Shown here: positions 1 through 7,922 of the stretch, one piece after another
Position numbering within the stretch: the first letter of the stretch is position 1
How the letters are laid out: every line of letters begins with the position of its first letter
NCBI GenBank assembly: GCA_963522145.1
Contig: CAUQXI010000010.1
Coordinates: 1 to 64,000 of the forward strand
Length of the DNA stretch: 64,000 bases
DNA from: Mesorhizobium_B sp963522145
GTDB taxonomy: Bacteria; Pseudomonadota; Alphaproteobacteria; Rhizobiales; Rhizobiaceae
Reading direction: 5' to 3'
Program-made: the position numbers and the translations under genes
Notes under the pieces: generated by a model
What the model saw: the letters and a program-made list of their open reading frames with translations, nothing else
Databases searched by the model: none
What the model was told of the DNA's origin: nothing

Positions 1-276
1 CTGCCCGACGGTCTGCCCTCGGCGCGGCGGCGCCGTGCATCGGTGCCCTTCGCGGCGCGGCTGCCCGACCGCCAAGCGCGGGGCAGCCGCGCTCCCGAAT
101 TCGCAAGCTTCGCAAAGTTCAACGCCTTGCGCAATTGCCGATACCATGGGCAGATGCCCGACAATGTTGCGCTGGCCTCGCAGATCGAAAGACGGTATTG
201 CGGCCTTTCCTCTTTTCGCCGCCGCACGGATCTTCCGGCGGACAGAACGCCCGCGACGGAGACGCTGAGCCGATGA
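1..276 (+). CDS. possible C-terminal end of an unidentified gene (partial)
   Basis: Frame 1 is open from the left edge to a TGA at 274-276. That stop overlaps the ATG of the next gene in an ATGA arrangement, as is common in translationally coupled operons, and third codon positions are GC-rich. The 91 residues show no motif I recognise and are rich in Arg and Ala, so this may equally be a chance open frame in GC-rich spacer. The minus strand is also open from an ATG near 147 to the edge, again without recognisable content. Confidence 0.3.
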   Translation: MPDGLPSARRRRASVPFAARLPDRQARGSRAPEFASFAKFNALRNCRYHGQMPDNVALASQIERRYCGLSSFRRRTDLPADRTPATETLSR

Positions 277-908
277 CCCCTCAAGCCGTGTTCTGGGACA
301 TGGACGGCACGCTGATCGACAGCGAGCCGCTTCACGACGCCGCCTTGACCCATGTGCTTTCCAGCCTCGGGATCGAGGCTCCAGCCAACCTGCATGAGCG
401 CATCCTGGGTCTCGCCGCCTGGCCGGTCTACTGCATGATGCGCGACGAGTTCGGCATCACGCTGCCGTTCGACGACTGGATCCTGCGGAAATACACCTTC
501 TATCTTGAACACGCTCCCGGCCTCAAACCGCGCGCAGGCGCGCTTGAAATCTTCCGAGACCTTCAGGCGGCGGGCGTGCCGCAAGCCATCGTGTCCAACT
601 CCGACCGGCTGGTGGTGGATGCCAATTTGCGCGCCACCGGTCTCGCCCAGCCCGCCTTCCGCTCGATCAGCCGCAACGACGTCCGGCTGGGCAAGCCGGA
701 TCCCGAGCCGTTTCTGCGCGCCGCCTGGCTGTGCGGCGTGGAGCCGGGCCTTTGCGCGGTGGTGGAGGATTCGCGCACGGGCGCGTCCGCCGGCGTGGCC
801 GCCGGGATGACAACGATCTTCTGGCCGCAGATCGCCCTGGAACCGCCAGTGGGAGCGCTCTATCTCGAAACGGCCGCAGAGGTGCGCGCCCGCCTCCTGC
901 CAGACTGA
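273..908 (+). CDS. HAD-superfamily hydrolase (phosphoglycolate/sugar-phosphatase type)
   Basis: A 211-residue cytoplasmic HAD phosphatase. The nucleophile motif DMDGTLID lies near residues 8-15, the Ser motif is SNS, the Lys is in RLGKPDPEPF, and the acidic motif III is VVEDSRTG. An alpha-helical cap sits between motifs I and II, as in subfamily I enzymes such as beta-phosphoglucomutase and phosphoglycolate phosphatase. The length is normal. I start at the ATG at 273 because motif I must be close to the N terminus; the open frame runs further upstream without homology. The substrate cannot be deduced; the small membrane-protein gene downstream does not help. Confidence 0.85.
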   Translation: MTPQAVFWDMDGTLIDSEPLHDAALTHVLSSLGIEAPANLHERILGLAAWPVYCMMRDEFGITLPFDDWILRKYTFYLEHAPGLKPRAGALEIFRDLQAAGVPQAIVSNSDRLVVDANLRATGLAQPAFRSISRNDVRLGKPDPEPFLRAAWLCGVEPGLCAVVEDSRTGASAGVAAGMTTIFWPQIALEPPVGALYLETAAEVRARLLPD

Positions 909-941
909 GCAGAACATCGATCGGGGCGAGGAGAGATCATC

Positions 942-1130
942 GTGAACACTTCCGCCATCACCGAAAATCTTTGGCTCATCGTCGTTGCCGGCGGGCCCAT
1001 CCTGCTCGCCGTGCTGATCGCGATTGCGCTGATGCGCCGGACCAAGCGCTCTCCAGCCGAAAAAGCGGCCACTGAGCGCGCTACGGCAGCACTTTACGAC
1101 CCGAAGGACCGCAACCTGCCGCCCGACTGA
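942..1130 (+). CDS. small single-pass membrane protein
   Basis: A 62-residue protein with a GTG start preceded by a GAGGAGAG ribosome binding site. Residues about 11-31 form one hydrophobic helix, followed by an RRTKR stop-transfer cluster and a charged tail, so the C terminus is probably cytoplasmic. It follows the HAD gene by 33 nt in the same direction. I recognise no family. The RBS and the clean topology argue that it is real. Confidence 0.6.
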   Translation: MNTSAITENLWLIVVAGGPILLAVLIAIALMRRTKRSPAEKAATERATAALYDPKDRNLPPD

Positions 1131-1378
1131 CCGGTTCCGCCCTGATATCCCTTCTGCGGGCGGTCAATCCTTGGCGTGAACAGGCGTTGCTCGCTCCGAC
1201 AGCATAAACCACCGGGGTCGTGTGATCTCGCGGCATTCGGGTGAACTGAGCGGCGCCGGAGCCTGTCCGGACCCCGCTCAACCCGTCCGACAGGGAAGCC
1301 GCCAACGTGGCGGAGTTCGGCGCGCAGGCCAACATGAAGCGGCCAGCCCAAGCACGAGAGATTGCGCCGCGCGGGCGC

Positions 1379-2119
1379 TCAGTAGCCGCGTATGCCCAGA
1401 TGCTCGTAGAAGTGCAGGTAGTTCGGGTTGAAACCGGCGATGCCCTGCAGGCGATCCGAGTCGTGGATGGTCATCCGGCCATTCGACAAGGTGAAGACGC
1501 CTTCGTTGCGCAGGCGCTGGAGCGTGCGGTTGGTGTGCACGATGCTCATGCCGAGCGTGTCGGCCAGTTCCTGCTGGGTGAGCGGCAGGCGAAAGCTCAT
1601 GGCGGAGGTGTGCCCGACCACCGTCATGCGCAGGTACAACTCCCACACCAGATGGGCGGAACGCTCATAGGCCGTGCGCCGTCCGACATTGACGATCCAC
1701 TGCCGGAGAACCGCCTCGTCCACCAGCGTCGACCACCAGAGAGCGCGCGCGAGCAGGGAGTGCCGATCGGTGATCTCCAGGATCACCTGGCGAGGGATCC
1801 GGGCGACGCGGCTGGTCGTCAAAGCGCCGATCGAATGATCCATTTCCTTCAAAAGGAAGCCGTGCAGGTCGCACATGTCGCCCGGCACGAGGAAGGCGGT
1901 GATCTGGCGACGGCCGTTTTCCAATACGGAATAGCGGCACAGCATGCCCTCGAGAACGACATTCACCCAGTCGACGCGCTGACCTTCGGAAACGATGTCG
2001 GTGTCCGCCTGGAAGACCTCGGTCTCTGCGATCAGCCTGTCGAGGATTTCGATGTCGCTGTCGGGAAGTTCGGTGAATTGCCGGAGCTTTGCCGCCCAAG
2101 GGTTGCGCGGCGGCTTCAT
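1379..2119 (-). CDS. Crp/Fnr-family transcriptional regulator
   Basis: A 246-residue regulator. Residues about 15-135 form a cyclic-nucleotide-binding beta-roll, ending in a long dimerisation helix. Residues about 165-235 form a winged helix-turn-helix with recognition region LTQQELADTLGMSIVHTNRT, typical of the group often found beside two-component genes in rhizobia. The cysteine cluster of oxygen-sensing FNR is absent, so it is not an FNR-type Fe-S sensor. It is divergent from the HWE kinase-like gene at 2579 and shares a 459 nt intergenic region with it. Its ligand and targets are unknown. Confidence 0.85.
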   Translation of the reverse strand: MKPPRNPWAAKLRQFTELPDSDIEILDRLIAETEVFQADTDIVSEGQRVDWVNVVLEGMLCRYSVLENGRRQITAFLVPGDMCDLHGFLLKEMDHSIGALTTSRVARIPRQVILEITDRHSLLARALWWSTLVDEAVLRQWIVNVGRRTAYERSAHLVWELYLRMTVVGHTSAMSFRLPLTQQELADTLGMSIVHTNRTLQRLRNEGVFTLSNGRMTIHDSDRLQGIAGFNPNYLHFYEHLGIRGY

Positions 2120-2578
2120 GCGCAGGTTCCGTTTGCACGCCAGGCTGCACCCCCGCGCATGCGCGCGGAGGTGCTTTGGGCAGGAACGGTCGAAAGCGCG
2201 GGGGGAGCCGATCCTTCAACCGCCACCTGCCGTAGGCGAAGGCAGAACCCAGAGGGCCGGCCTGAACCTTCGATGATGTCAAAGCCGTCGGCGGTGCTGA
2301 AACAGGCGGAAAGTTCCGCGACTGGCTTTTCGCCCGTCACGATGAAATCTCCAGGGACACAAAAATCGCGAGCATCCACCGCACTGCCTTGAACCCGATG
2401 CCTTGATGGTCAGGAAGCGCTTCCCCACCGCGCTGCCTGTCGCGGCAAGGCCTAACCGCAAGAGTCGAGATGTGAAATATCATAGGATATGCCAAACCGC
2501 AGCCCCCCCGCTTTTCTTGACGCGAATAAAGGGAACCGGAGGGCAGGAACATAGTTTCGCCAGTCGCTGAACAGCGAT
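2120..2578. other. 459 nt intergenic region between divergent regulator genes
   Basis: This spacer separates the Crp/Fnr gene (leftward) from the HWE-like kinase gene (rightward). Apart from the EcfG-like promoter at 2532-2557 I see no gene, repeat or hairpin that stands out. Short open frames here have no ribosome binding site and no recognisable composition. Confidence 0.5.
2532..2557 (+). promoter_or_regulatory. EcfG-type (general stress sigma) promoter-like site
   Basis: GGAAC at 2532-2536 is followed by 17 nt and then GTTT at 2554, close to the alphaproteobacterial EcfG consensus GGAAC-N16/17-CGTT (the C is an A here). It lies 20-55 nt upstream of the two possible start codons of the HWE-like kinase gene. 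HWE kinases and EcfG belong to the same general stress network, which makes the match more plausible. No transcription start is known. Confidence 0.5.
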
Positions 2579-4564
2579 GTGTCTGAAACAAGGGTCCGCC
2601 GGTTCAACGAGATGAACGAGCTTGGAGCCGGAGCCGCGCCTTGGAGCCGGCCGTGGCAGGGAATGAGCAATCTTGTCGAGGACCATGACTGGTCCGTGAC
2701 AGCGCTGGGGTCTCGTGAAGAATGGCCCGACTGCTTAAGGCATAGCGCGGAATTTTGCCTGGATGCGCCGTTTCCGGTGGCACTTTGGTGGGGCCCGGAA
2801 CTCGTCCAGCTTCACAATGACGCATTTCGCGCGGCGATCGGCTTGGAGCGGCATCGATCGAGCTTTGCCGCATCGCTGGCGCGAGGCTGGCAGGACTGCC
2901 TGACGCTGTTCGAGCCTGCCGTCACGCGCATTCTGACCGGGGAGACAGGCCTGCGTCTCGACCCGCATTTCCTGCTCGATCCCGATCGTCAGCAGGGCAT
3001 GCCTGCCTTCTTTGAGATGAGTCTCAGCCCGGTGAAGAATGACGATGGAAAAGTAGCCGGCGTGCTGGCTGCCTTCGCTGAAGCGATTCCCGGGGCCACG
3101 GTGCAGGAGGAGCAGGCTTTCCAAATTGCCTTAAGCAGTGCAACGCGTGGGATGGAGGATCCAGAGAAACTGGCTGCTGCGGCCTGCGAAATGGCAGGCC
3201 TCCGTCTCAACCTGTCTGCACTCTGTATCATCGAAACCGGCGACAGCGGCGGCACGGCTTGGCCGGGATGGCCTGCTGACGCATGGCCCGAGGGTCGTCC
3301 CCAGTTTCAATGGCAGGACCTGAACGGCAGCGCCGCGCTTCTCCAGCGGGGAGAGCCGTGCTCCCTGCCGTGGAAGGGGCGAGCCCGCGATCCTCTGGCT
3401 GTTCCGCTCCGAAAGAACGGGCGTCTGCTGGGCTTCCTCCTGGCCGAGCAGGCGTCTGTGCGTGATTGGGATCGTGCAGGCATCAGGATGCTGCAAGCCG
3501 TCCTGGAGCATTTCTACGCGGAACTCGAACCGGTTCGGATGCGCGCGGCGGAACGCGACGAGGCACAGCGCATGCGGGCTGCACTGAGCATTGCTCCAGC
3601 GCTCCTGTGGAGTTCCAGGCCGCATGGAGAATGGGTTTGGTCCGCGCCGTGCTGGACAGAGTTCACCGGCCTTTCGCCAGGGGATAGCCTCGGGCAGGGC
3701 TGGCTCGATGCCGTTCATCCCGACGACAGCGAGCGGATGCGCGCGGTTTGGGACCAGACCGCGCCCGGCGAGCCGCTTCACGCGCGGGCGCGCCTTCGCA
3801 ATTCAGAAGATGGCGATTTCCGCTGGTTTCAGATCGATGCCGCGCCGGCACGAGCCGACATGGCGCAGGGCGACCCGCAATGGTTCGGTGCCTGTACGGA
3901 TATCGACCCCTTGTTTCAGGAGGATGCCCGAAGAGGCCAGGCGCTGGCCGAGCTTCAGCGACGCGAGCGCGCCACATTCGCGCTTCTCCGCTCGGTTGCG
4001 CGACGCAGCGCGGAAGTCAGCCAGACGGCCGATGAACTGGCCATGGATCTCGATGGCCGCATCGAGGCGCTTGCCCGCGTTCAGGCGATCCTGACGCGGG
4101 CGCCCGGGGGCGAGGTTGGGCTCGATTTCGTTGTCGCGGAAGAGCTCGGCGCGCACGGCGCGCATGAGGATGGCATCATCAAGCTCAATGGTCCCGACAT
4201 CCGGCTCAAGCTTTCCGCCGCGCAGGCGATCGCGCTTGCAGTGCATGAACTGGTGGTCGCGGCCGTCACGCAAGGCGCCCTGACCTTGGACAAGGACGGC
4301 AAGATCCGCATCCGGTGGCAGGTGGAAAACACCGCGCGGGGGCCAGAGCTTGCCTTCTCCTGGGACGAAAAGCGCGGCTTTCCGGGCGCGTCGGATGGGC
4401 GCGAGCGCGCGAGCTTCACGCTTCTGGAGAAAACGCTTGCCGATATGCATGCCCAGACAAGCCTTGAGGTAAAGCCCGAAGGCTTCACCTGCCGTATCCT
4501 TGTGCCCTTGGCCGAAGGCAGCTTTCGACTGGCTGACGAAGACAGCATTCGCCCGGCGGATTGA
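2579..4564 (+). CDS. PAS/GAF sensor protein with degenerate HWE histidine-kinase module
   Basis: A 661-residue soluble sensor. The N-terminal block (about 30-175) has the DWS.T.LG....W motif typical of HWE-kinase input domains. A GAF-like region follows (about 185-310), then a PAS domain (about 334-445, with the VHPDD motif) and an HWE-kinase-like transmitter (about 455-650). In the transmitter the phospho-acceptor region reads RRERATFALLRSVARR, without the histidine expected before VKN-like residues. The N-box HELVVAAVTQGAL has Ala where the ATP/Mg-binding Asn should be, while the family WxE motif (SWDE) is kept. It is therefore probably a non-catalytic pseudokinase or scaffold. Start: GTG at 2579, or ATG at 2612. 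An EcfG-like promoter lies just upstream, and the glycosylase gene overlaps its stop codon. Confidence 0.8.
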   Translation: MSETRVRRFNEMNELGAGAAPWSRPWQGMSNLVEDHDWSVTALGSREEWPDCLRHSAEFCLDAPFPVALWWGPELVQLHNDAFRAAIGLERHRSSFAASLARGWQDCLTLFEPAVTRILTGETGLRLDPHFLLDPDRQQGMPAFFEMSLSPVKNDDGKVAGVLAAFAEAIPGATVQEEQAFQIALSSATRGMEDPEKLAAAACEMAGLRLNLSALCIIETGDSGGTAWPGWPADAWPEGRPQFQWQDLNGSAALLQRGEPCSLPWKGRARDPLAVPLRKNGRLLGFLLAEQASVRDWDRAGIRMLQAVLEHFYAELEPVRMRAAERDEAQRMRAALSIAPALLWSSRPHGEWVWSAPCWTEFTGLSPGDSLGQGWLDAVHPDDSERMRAVWDQTAPGEPLHARARLRNSEDGDFRWFQIDAAPARADMAQGDPQWFGACTDIDPLFQEDARRGQALAELQRRERATFALLRSVARRSAEVSQTADELAMDLDGRIEALARVQAILTRAPGGEVGLDFVVAEELGAHGAHEDGIIKLNGPDIRLKLSAAQAIALAVHELVVAAVTQGALTLDKDGKIRIRWQVENTARGPELAFSWDEKRGFPGASDGRERASFTLLEKTLADMHAQTSLEVKPEGFTCRILVPLAEGSFRLADEDSIRPAD

Positions 4565-5145
4565 CCGCCTTGTCTGCGGGGAACTCCGATGCGCTGCCGC
4601 CTGGCTTCTTTTCGCGCGATCCCGTGGACGTGGCGCGCGATCTCATCGGCACCGCGCTTTACGTCGATGGCGCCGGCGGCACGATCGTCGAAACGGAGGC
4701 CTACCGCAATGACGATCCCGCCGCGCACAGCTTCACGGGGCAGCGCCCGCGCAACCGGGCGATGTTCGGCCCGCCCGCCCACGCCTATGTGTATCGCTCC
4801 TACGGGCTGCACTGGTGCCTGAACTTCGTTTGCCTGCCAGGCTCCGCGGTCCTGATCCGCGCAGTTTCGCCGGAAGCAGGGCTGGACAGGATGGTGGAGC
4901 GGCGAGGAACGGACCAGCCGCGCCTGCTTTGCGCCGGCCCGGGCCGTTTGTGTCAGGCGCTTGCGGTCAGCGGTGAACTCGACGCCGCGCCGCTCGACCA
5001 AGCGCCGTTCCGGCTTCTTTCCCGCCAAAGCGAGCCGGAGATCATTGCCGGGCCGCGGATTGGTATTACCAAGGCGGCGGACTGGCCATGGCGCTTCGGC
5101 ATTGCCGGCTCGCCGTTTCTCAGCAAGCCGTTTCCACGCCGCTGA
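4561..5145 (+). CDS. DNA-3-methyladenine glycosylase (AAG/MPG family)
   Basis: A 194-residue base-excision-repair enzyme that removes alkylated purines such as 3-methyladenine. The order of motifs is that of the mammalian-type AAG fold: FFSRDPVDVARDLIGT near the N terminus, the catalytic-Glu motif IVETEAY, the DPAAHSF segment, AYVYRSYGLHWCLNFV, and PRIGITKA near the C terminus. The length is normal for bacterial members. The start is a TTG at 4561 overlapping the stop of the upstream sensor gene (TTGA), so translation is probably coupled. A strong hairpin terminator follows. Confidence 0.9.
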   Translation: MTALSAGNSDALPPGFFSRDPVDVARDLIGTALYVDGAGGTIVETEAYRNDDPAAHSFTGQRPRNRAMFGPPAHAYVYRSYGLHWCLNFVCLPGSAVLIRAVSPEAGLDRMVERRGTDQPRLLCAGPGRLCQALAVSGELDAAPLDQAPFRLLSRQSEPEIIAGPRIGITKAADWPWRFGIAGSPFLSKPFPRR

Positions 5146-5156
5146 AAAGCGGAAAC

Positions 5157-5195
5157 AAAAAGGGCCCCCGCGCTATGACGAGGGCCCTTGATTTA
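5157..5195. terminator. bidirectional intrinsic terminator
   Basis: The arms AAGGGCCC (5160-5167) and GGGCCCTT (5182-5189) form a perfect 8 bp stem between two convergent genes. On the minus strand the stem is followed by a TTTTTGTTT run, so it should end the leftward membrane-protein transcript well. On the plus strand a shorter T-containing tail follows. Confidence 0.75.
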
Positions 5196-5217
5196 AAGAC
5201 GGAACTTGACGCAGAGG

Positions 5218-6135
5218 TTACACTCGGCGCCGCGTCCAGCCCTCGAGCAGCGTGCCTTCGTCGCGATGGCGTCCACCCAGCGTCGCGCCGAAATAAGCAC
5301 CAACGGCGCTGATCAGCAGCGAGGCGGCGGTCACGAAGGCCGCGATGAGCGTGGTCTTGCGAGCCGTTTCAGCCGCGTCGCGGGCAGCCTGCTCAGCCTG
5401 CTGGGCCGAGGTGATCAGGTCGTTGACGCGCGCCTCGGCAGTCGGCTGGTCGATCCCGGTGCGGGCGGCAAGCTGCTGCGCAAGATAGGTCCGGTCATCG
5501 GCAGACACTTCGCCGTCCGACAGCGTGCCGAGAATGCGGCCGACTTCTTCCCTTGCGCCGGCCGGAGCCAGGCTTTCGGATGAGCCATTGCCACGCAGAT
5601 AGCGGTCGATCAGAAGATCGAAGTTGCCGCCTTCCGCGTTGCCGGCGAGCGCTGCGGCACCCGTGGCTGCGCCTGTCACGGCAGTGCCTGCCGCCGACCC
5701 GACCGCTGAGGTTGCCGTGGAAACGGCGCCCGACACGCCCGAGACGAGCAGCGTCGCACCCACCAGAACGCCGAGAGCCCAGACCACCACGCCATGCGAG
5801 CCGTCGCGGATGTCGGATTCGTCCTCGGTGGCGTCATGCTTGCGGCGGCGCAGGCGCCCCGTCAGGTAGCCACCCGCCATGCAGGCAGAGATCTGCACCC
5901 AAAGGAGCCAAAGGGCGACGGCGATCCCGAAGCCCAGCGCGCCGATGCCTTCGCCTTCATAGGGCGAAGCGAGAGAAAGGCCGAGTGCGGATCCGAAGGT
6001 GAGGAGCACAAAGGAGATCGCGAGCGAAAGAACGACGCCGGCGAAGATTGCCGGCCAGTCGACATAGGAGGTCTCGTCATGCGCAACCGAACCGGCGCCG
6101 CCGACGATCACCCCTGGAGTGGGGGAAAGAGCCAT
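5218..6135 (-). CDS. four-helix membrane protein (PhnA-like/TIGR04086-like in rhizobia)
   Basis: About 305 residues. Hydrophobic segments occur near residues 28-50, 65-90, 118-165 (Gly/Ala-rich) and 265-290. A soluble acidic stretch (about 165-240) separates the third and fourth; it resembles the segment found in membrane proteins often labelled PhnA-like in rhizobia. The ATG at 6135 is preferred over an upstream TTG because AAGGAAA lies just before it. It sits 61 nt downstream of a 24-residue membrane peptide gene in the same direction, with an EcfG-like promoter ahead of both, so a stress-related envelope role is inferred. The molecular function is unknown. Confidence 0.7.
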   Translation of the reverse strand: MALSPTPGVIVGGAGSVAHDETSYVDWPAIFAGVVLSLAISFVLLTFGSALGLSLASPYEGEGIGALGFGIAVALWLLWVQISACMAGGYLTGRLRRRKHDATEDESDIRDGSHGVVVWALGVLVGATLLVSGVSGAVSTATSAVGSAAGTAVTGAATGAAALAGNAEGGNFDLLIDRYLRGNGSSESLAPAGAREEVGRILGTLSDGEVSADDRTYLAQQLAARTGIDQPTAEARVNDLITSAQQAEQAARDAAETARKTTLIAAFVTAASLLISAVGAYFGATLGGRHRDEGTLLEGWTRRRV

Positions 6136-6196
6136 GGGGTGTTTTCCTTGCAAGAAGACGTTGGAAACAGTCGAGCGACTTGGCCGTACGCGCCTC

Positions 6197-6271
6197 TCAG
6201 CGCAGGCCGAGCAGCGACAGGACGGCGAGAACGATGACGACGAGGCCCACGAGGTAGATGATGCCGTTCAT
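6197..6271 (-). CDS. 24-residue hydrophobic membrane peptide
   Basis: The peptide starts MNGIIYLVGLVVIVLAVLS and ends LLGLR. It is essentially one transmembrane helix closed by an Arg. An AAGGAG ribosome binding site stands 8-9 nt before the ATG at 6271. An EcfG-like promoter (6305-6329, minus strand) lies about 35 nt further upstream, and the gene heads a probable operon with the membrane protein at 5218-6135. RBS, promoter and topology together make it credible despite its size. The function is unknown; similar tiny peptides occur in rhizobia as far as I recall. Confidence 0.65.
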   Translation of the reverse strand: MNGIIYLVGLVVIVLAVLSLLGLR

Positions 6272-6304
6272 GGCGAGAACTCCTTGGATGCGATTGCCGA
6301 GAAG

Positions 6305-6329
6305 AACATCGCACTGTGAACAATGTTCC
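6305..6329 (-). promoter_or_regulatory. EcfG-type promoter-like site
   Basis: On the minus strand GGAAC (6329-6325) is followed by 17 nt and GTT (6307-6305), the same geometry as the site at 2532. It is correctly placed to transcribe the 24-residue peptide gene and the membrane-protein gene behind it. Confidence 0.5.
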
Positions 6330-6477
6330 GTGAGCGAGGTGTGAAATCGCGCGAGCGATGATCGCGTCCTTCCCATAAAGGTCGGAACGACACTCAGAAG
6401 CGTTGATGGCAGGCGACCCGCCTCCTACTTCAAAAGGAACCGCAGTGTTTCCGCATTGATCCCGCCAGGAGGACCTT

Positions 6478-7176
6478 ATGGCCGACCTTTCTCAGTTTCC
6501 CATCGCCAAGCGCTGGCCCGCGCAGCATCCCGAGCGCATCCAGCTTTATTCCTTTGCCACGCCCAACGGCGTGAAGGCCTCGATCGCCCTGGAAGAGCTT
6601 GGGCTGCCATACGAGGCGCATCTCGTCAACATCACGAAGGATGATCAGAAAAGCCCGGAATTCCTGTCGCTCAACCCCAACCACAAGATTCCCGCCATCA
6701 TCGATCCGGACTGTCCGGACGGGCAGCCGCTCGCTCTGTGGGAGTCGGGCGCGATCCTCGTTTATCTTGCAGAAAAGACCGGCCGGCTGATGCCGAAGGA
6801 TCCTGCCGAGCGCCTTCACTGCCTGCAGTGGGTGTTCTTCCAGGTGGGTGGGGTGGGGCCGATGTTCGGCCAGTTCGGATATTTTCATAAATTCGCGGGC
6901 AAGGAGATCGAGGACAAGCGGCCCTTCGAGCGCTACCGCGATGAAACCAGGCGCCTGCTCGGCGTGCTGGAAGGCCGCTTGAACGGGCGGGAGTGGATCA
7001 TGGGGAACGATTATTCGATCGCCGACATCGCGATCTTCCCCTGGGTGCGCGCGCTCAAGGTCTTCTACAGAGCGGGCGAAATGCTGGAACTCGACACCAT
7101 GCCGAACCTGTCCTCCTGGCTCGATCGCGCAATCACCCGGCCCGCTTCGGAGAAGGGGCTGAAGGTTCCGGCCTGA
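6478..7176 (+). CDS. glutathione S-transferase, Nu/Ure2p-like
   Basis: A 232-residue cytoplasmic enzyme. The N-terminal thioredoxin-like domain (about 18-100) carries YSFATPNGVKASIALEELGL, the cis-Pro context NHKIPAIIDPD and the glutathione-binding ESGAILVYLAEK. The all-helical C-terminal domain has the capping motif SIADIAIFPWV. TPNG in place of the usual Ser or Cys active-site motif is typical of Nu-class proteins such as YfcG and YghU, which act as disulfide reductases with two glutathiones. A GGAGGA ribosome binding site precedes the ATG. Confidence 0.88.
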   Translation: MADLSQFPIAKRWPAQHPERIQLYSFATPNGVKASIALEELGLPYEAHLVNITKDDQKSPEFLSLNPNHKIPAIIDPDCPDGQPLALWESGAILVYLAEKTGRLMPKDPAERLHCLQWVFFQVGGVGPMFGQFGYFHKFAGKEIEDKRPFERYRDETRRLLGVLEGRLNGREWIMGNDYSIADIAIFPWVRALKVFYRAGEMLELDTMPNLSSWLDRAITRPASEKGLKVPA

Positions 7177-7287
7177 GCGCAATAGCGCGATGACCCTGCA
7201 ACCGGGCGCGCATCTTCCCGTTGTCGCCCCGACGACCAATCAACCCGACATCCAACCCCTCGACATACGACCAAGGAGATGCGCGTC

Positions 7288-7629
7288 ATGAGCGACCAGA
7301 GCCCCCCTGTCGACGGCAACCGACTTCCCGCGGAAGATCTTGCCAATGAGGATCGCGCGGAGTTCGACCGTGAGAAGCCCGGCACGCCGCTCGAAAGCGA
7401 TGATCTCGGCCCCGACGATTGGGACGGCATCGACACGAGCCTAGGGGAAACCGTGTCGCTGGATGCGCTTCGCGACGGCGAGGGTGCAGCCAACGACAAC
7501 TGGGAAGATGACGACGACAACCCCTTCAATGACAGCGACGACGCCCTTCCCGATGACGGCGAAGAAGCCGCGCTGCGCCAGGACCTTCTGGACAGCCCGG
7601 AACGCGGCCGCTTCGGCGACGGCGAGTAA
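7288..7629 (+). CDS. acidic hypothetical protein
   Basis: A 113-residue, strongly acidic and Asp-rich protein with runs such as DDDDNPFNDSDD and no hydrophobic segment, probably disordered and soluble. The ATG at 7288 is preferred because AAGGAG lies 9 nt upstream; another in-frame ATG at 7279 overlaps that site. Composition and RBS suggest a real gene of unknown function. It is not clearly linked to a neighbour. Confidence 0.55.
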   Translation: MSDQSPPVDGNRLPAEDLANEDRAEFDREKPGTPLESDDLGPDDWDGIDTSLGETVSLDALRDGEGAANDNWEDDDDNPFNDSDDALPDDGEEAALRQDLLDSPERGRFGDGE

Positions 7630-7763
7630 AACCTGGCACCGTCCAGGCACAGATGAGCGGTTGCTTGTTGAACTCCTCTTCATCGAAGTGTTGCGACGGG
7701 GCTGGCGGTTCCAACAAAGCGTATTTGCTTCCCAGTCAGAAGGGCGGCGAAAACCGATGGGAT

Positions 7764-7802
7764 GGAGCGTTCCCGGTAAGCGATCTGCACCGGGAATGCT
7801 CC
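7764..7802. repeat. 14 bp inverted repeat (intergenic hairpin)
   Basis: The arms 7764-7777 (GGAGCGTTCCCGGT) and 7789-7802 pair at 13 of 14 positions around an 11 nt loop. It lies in the 293 nt spacer between the acidic protein and the kinase-like gene, which otherwise holds nothing I can support. No T-run follows, so it is more like a REP-type or mRNA-processing element than a classical terminator. Confidence 0.5.
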
Positions 7803-7922
7803 GCTCTGGCCCTCAGCCATGCCCGGCTTGCACTGGAGATTGGTCAACCACTTGCACCGAGCAACCGAGGGCGAGTGGCTGGAATCTTTAGCTTGGCCGC
7901 GTCATTCGTTTCGAGACGAAGT

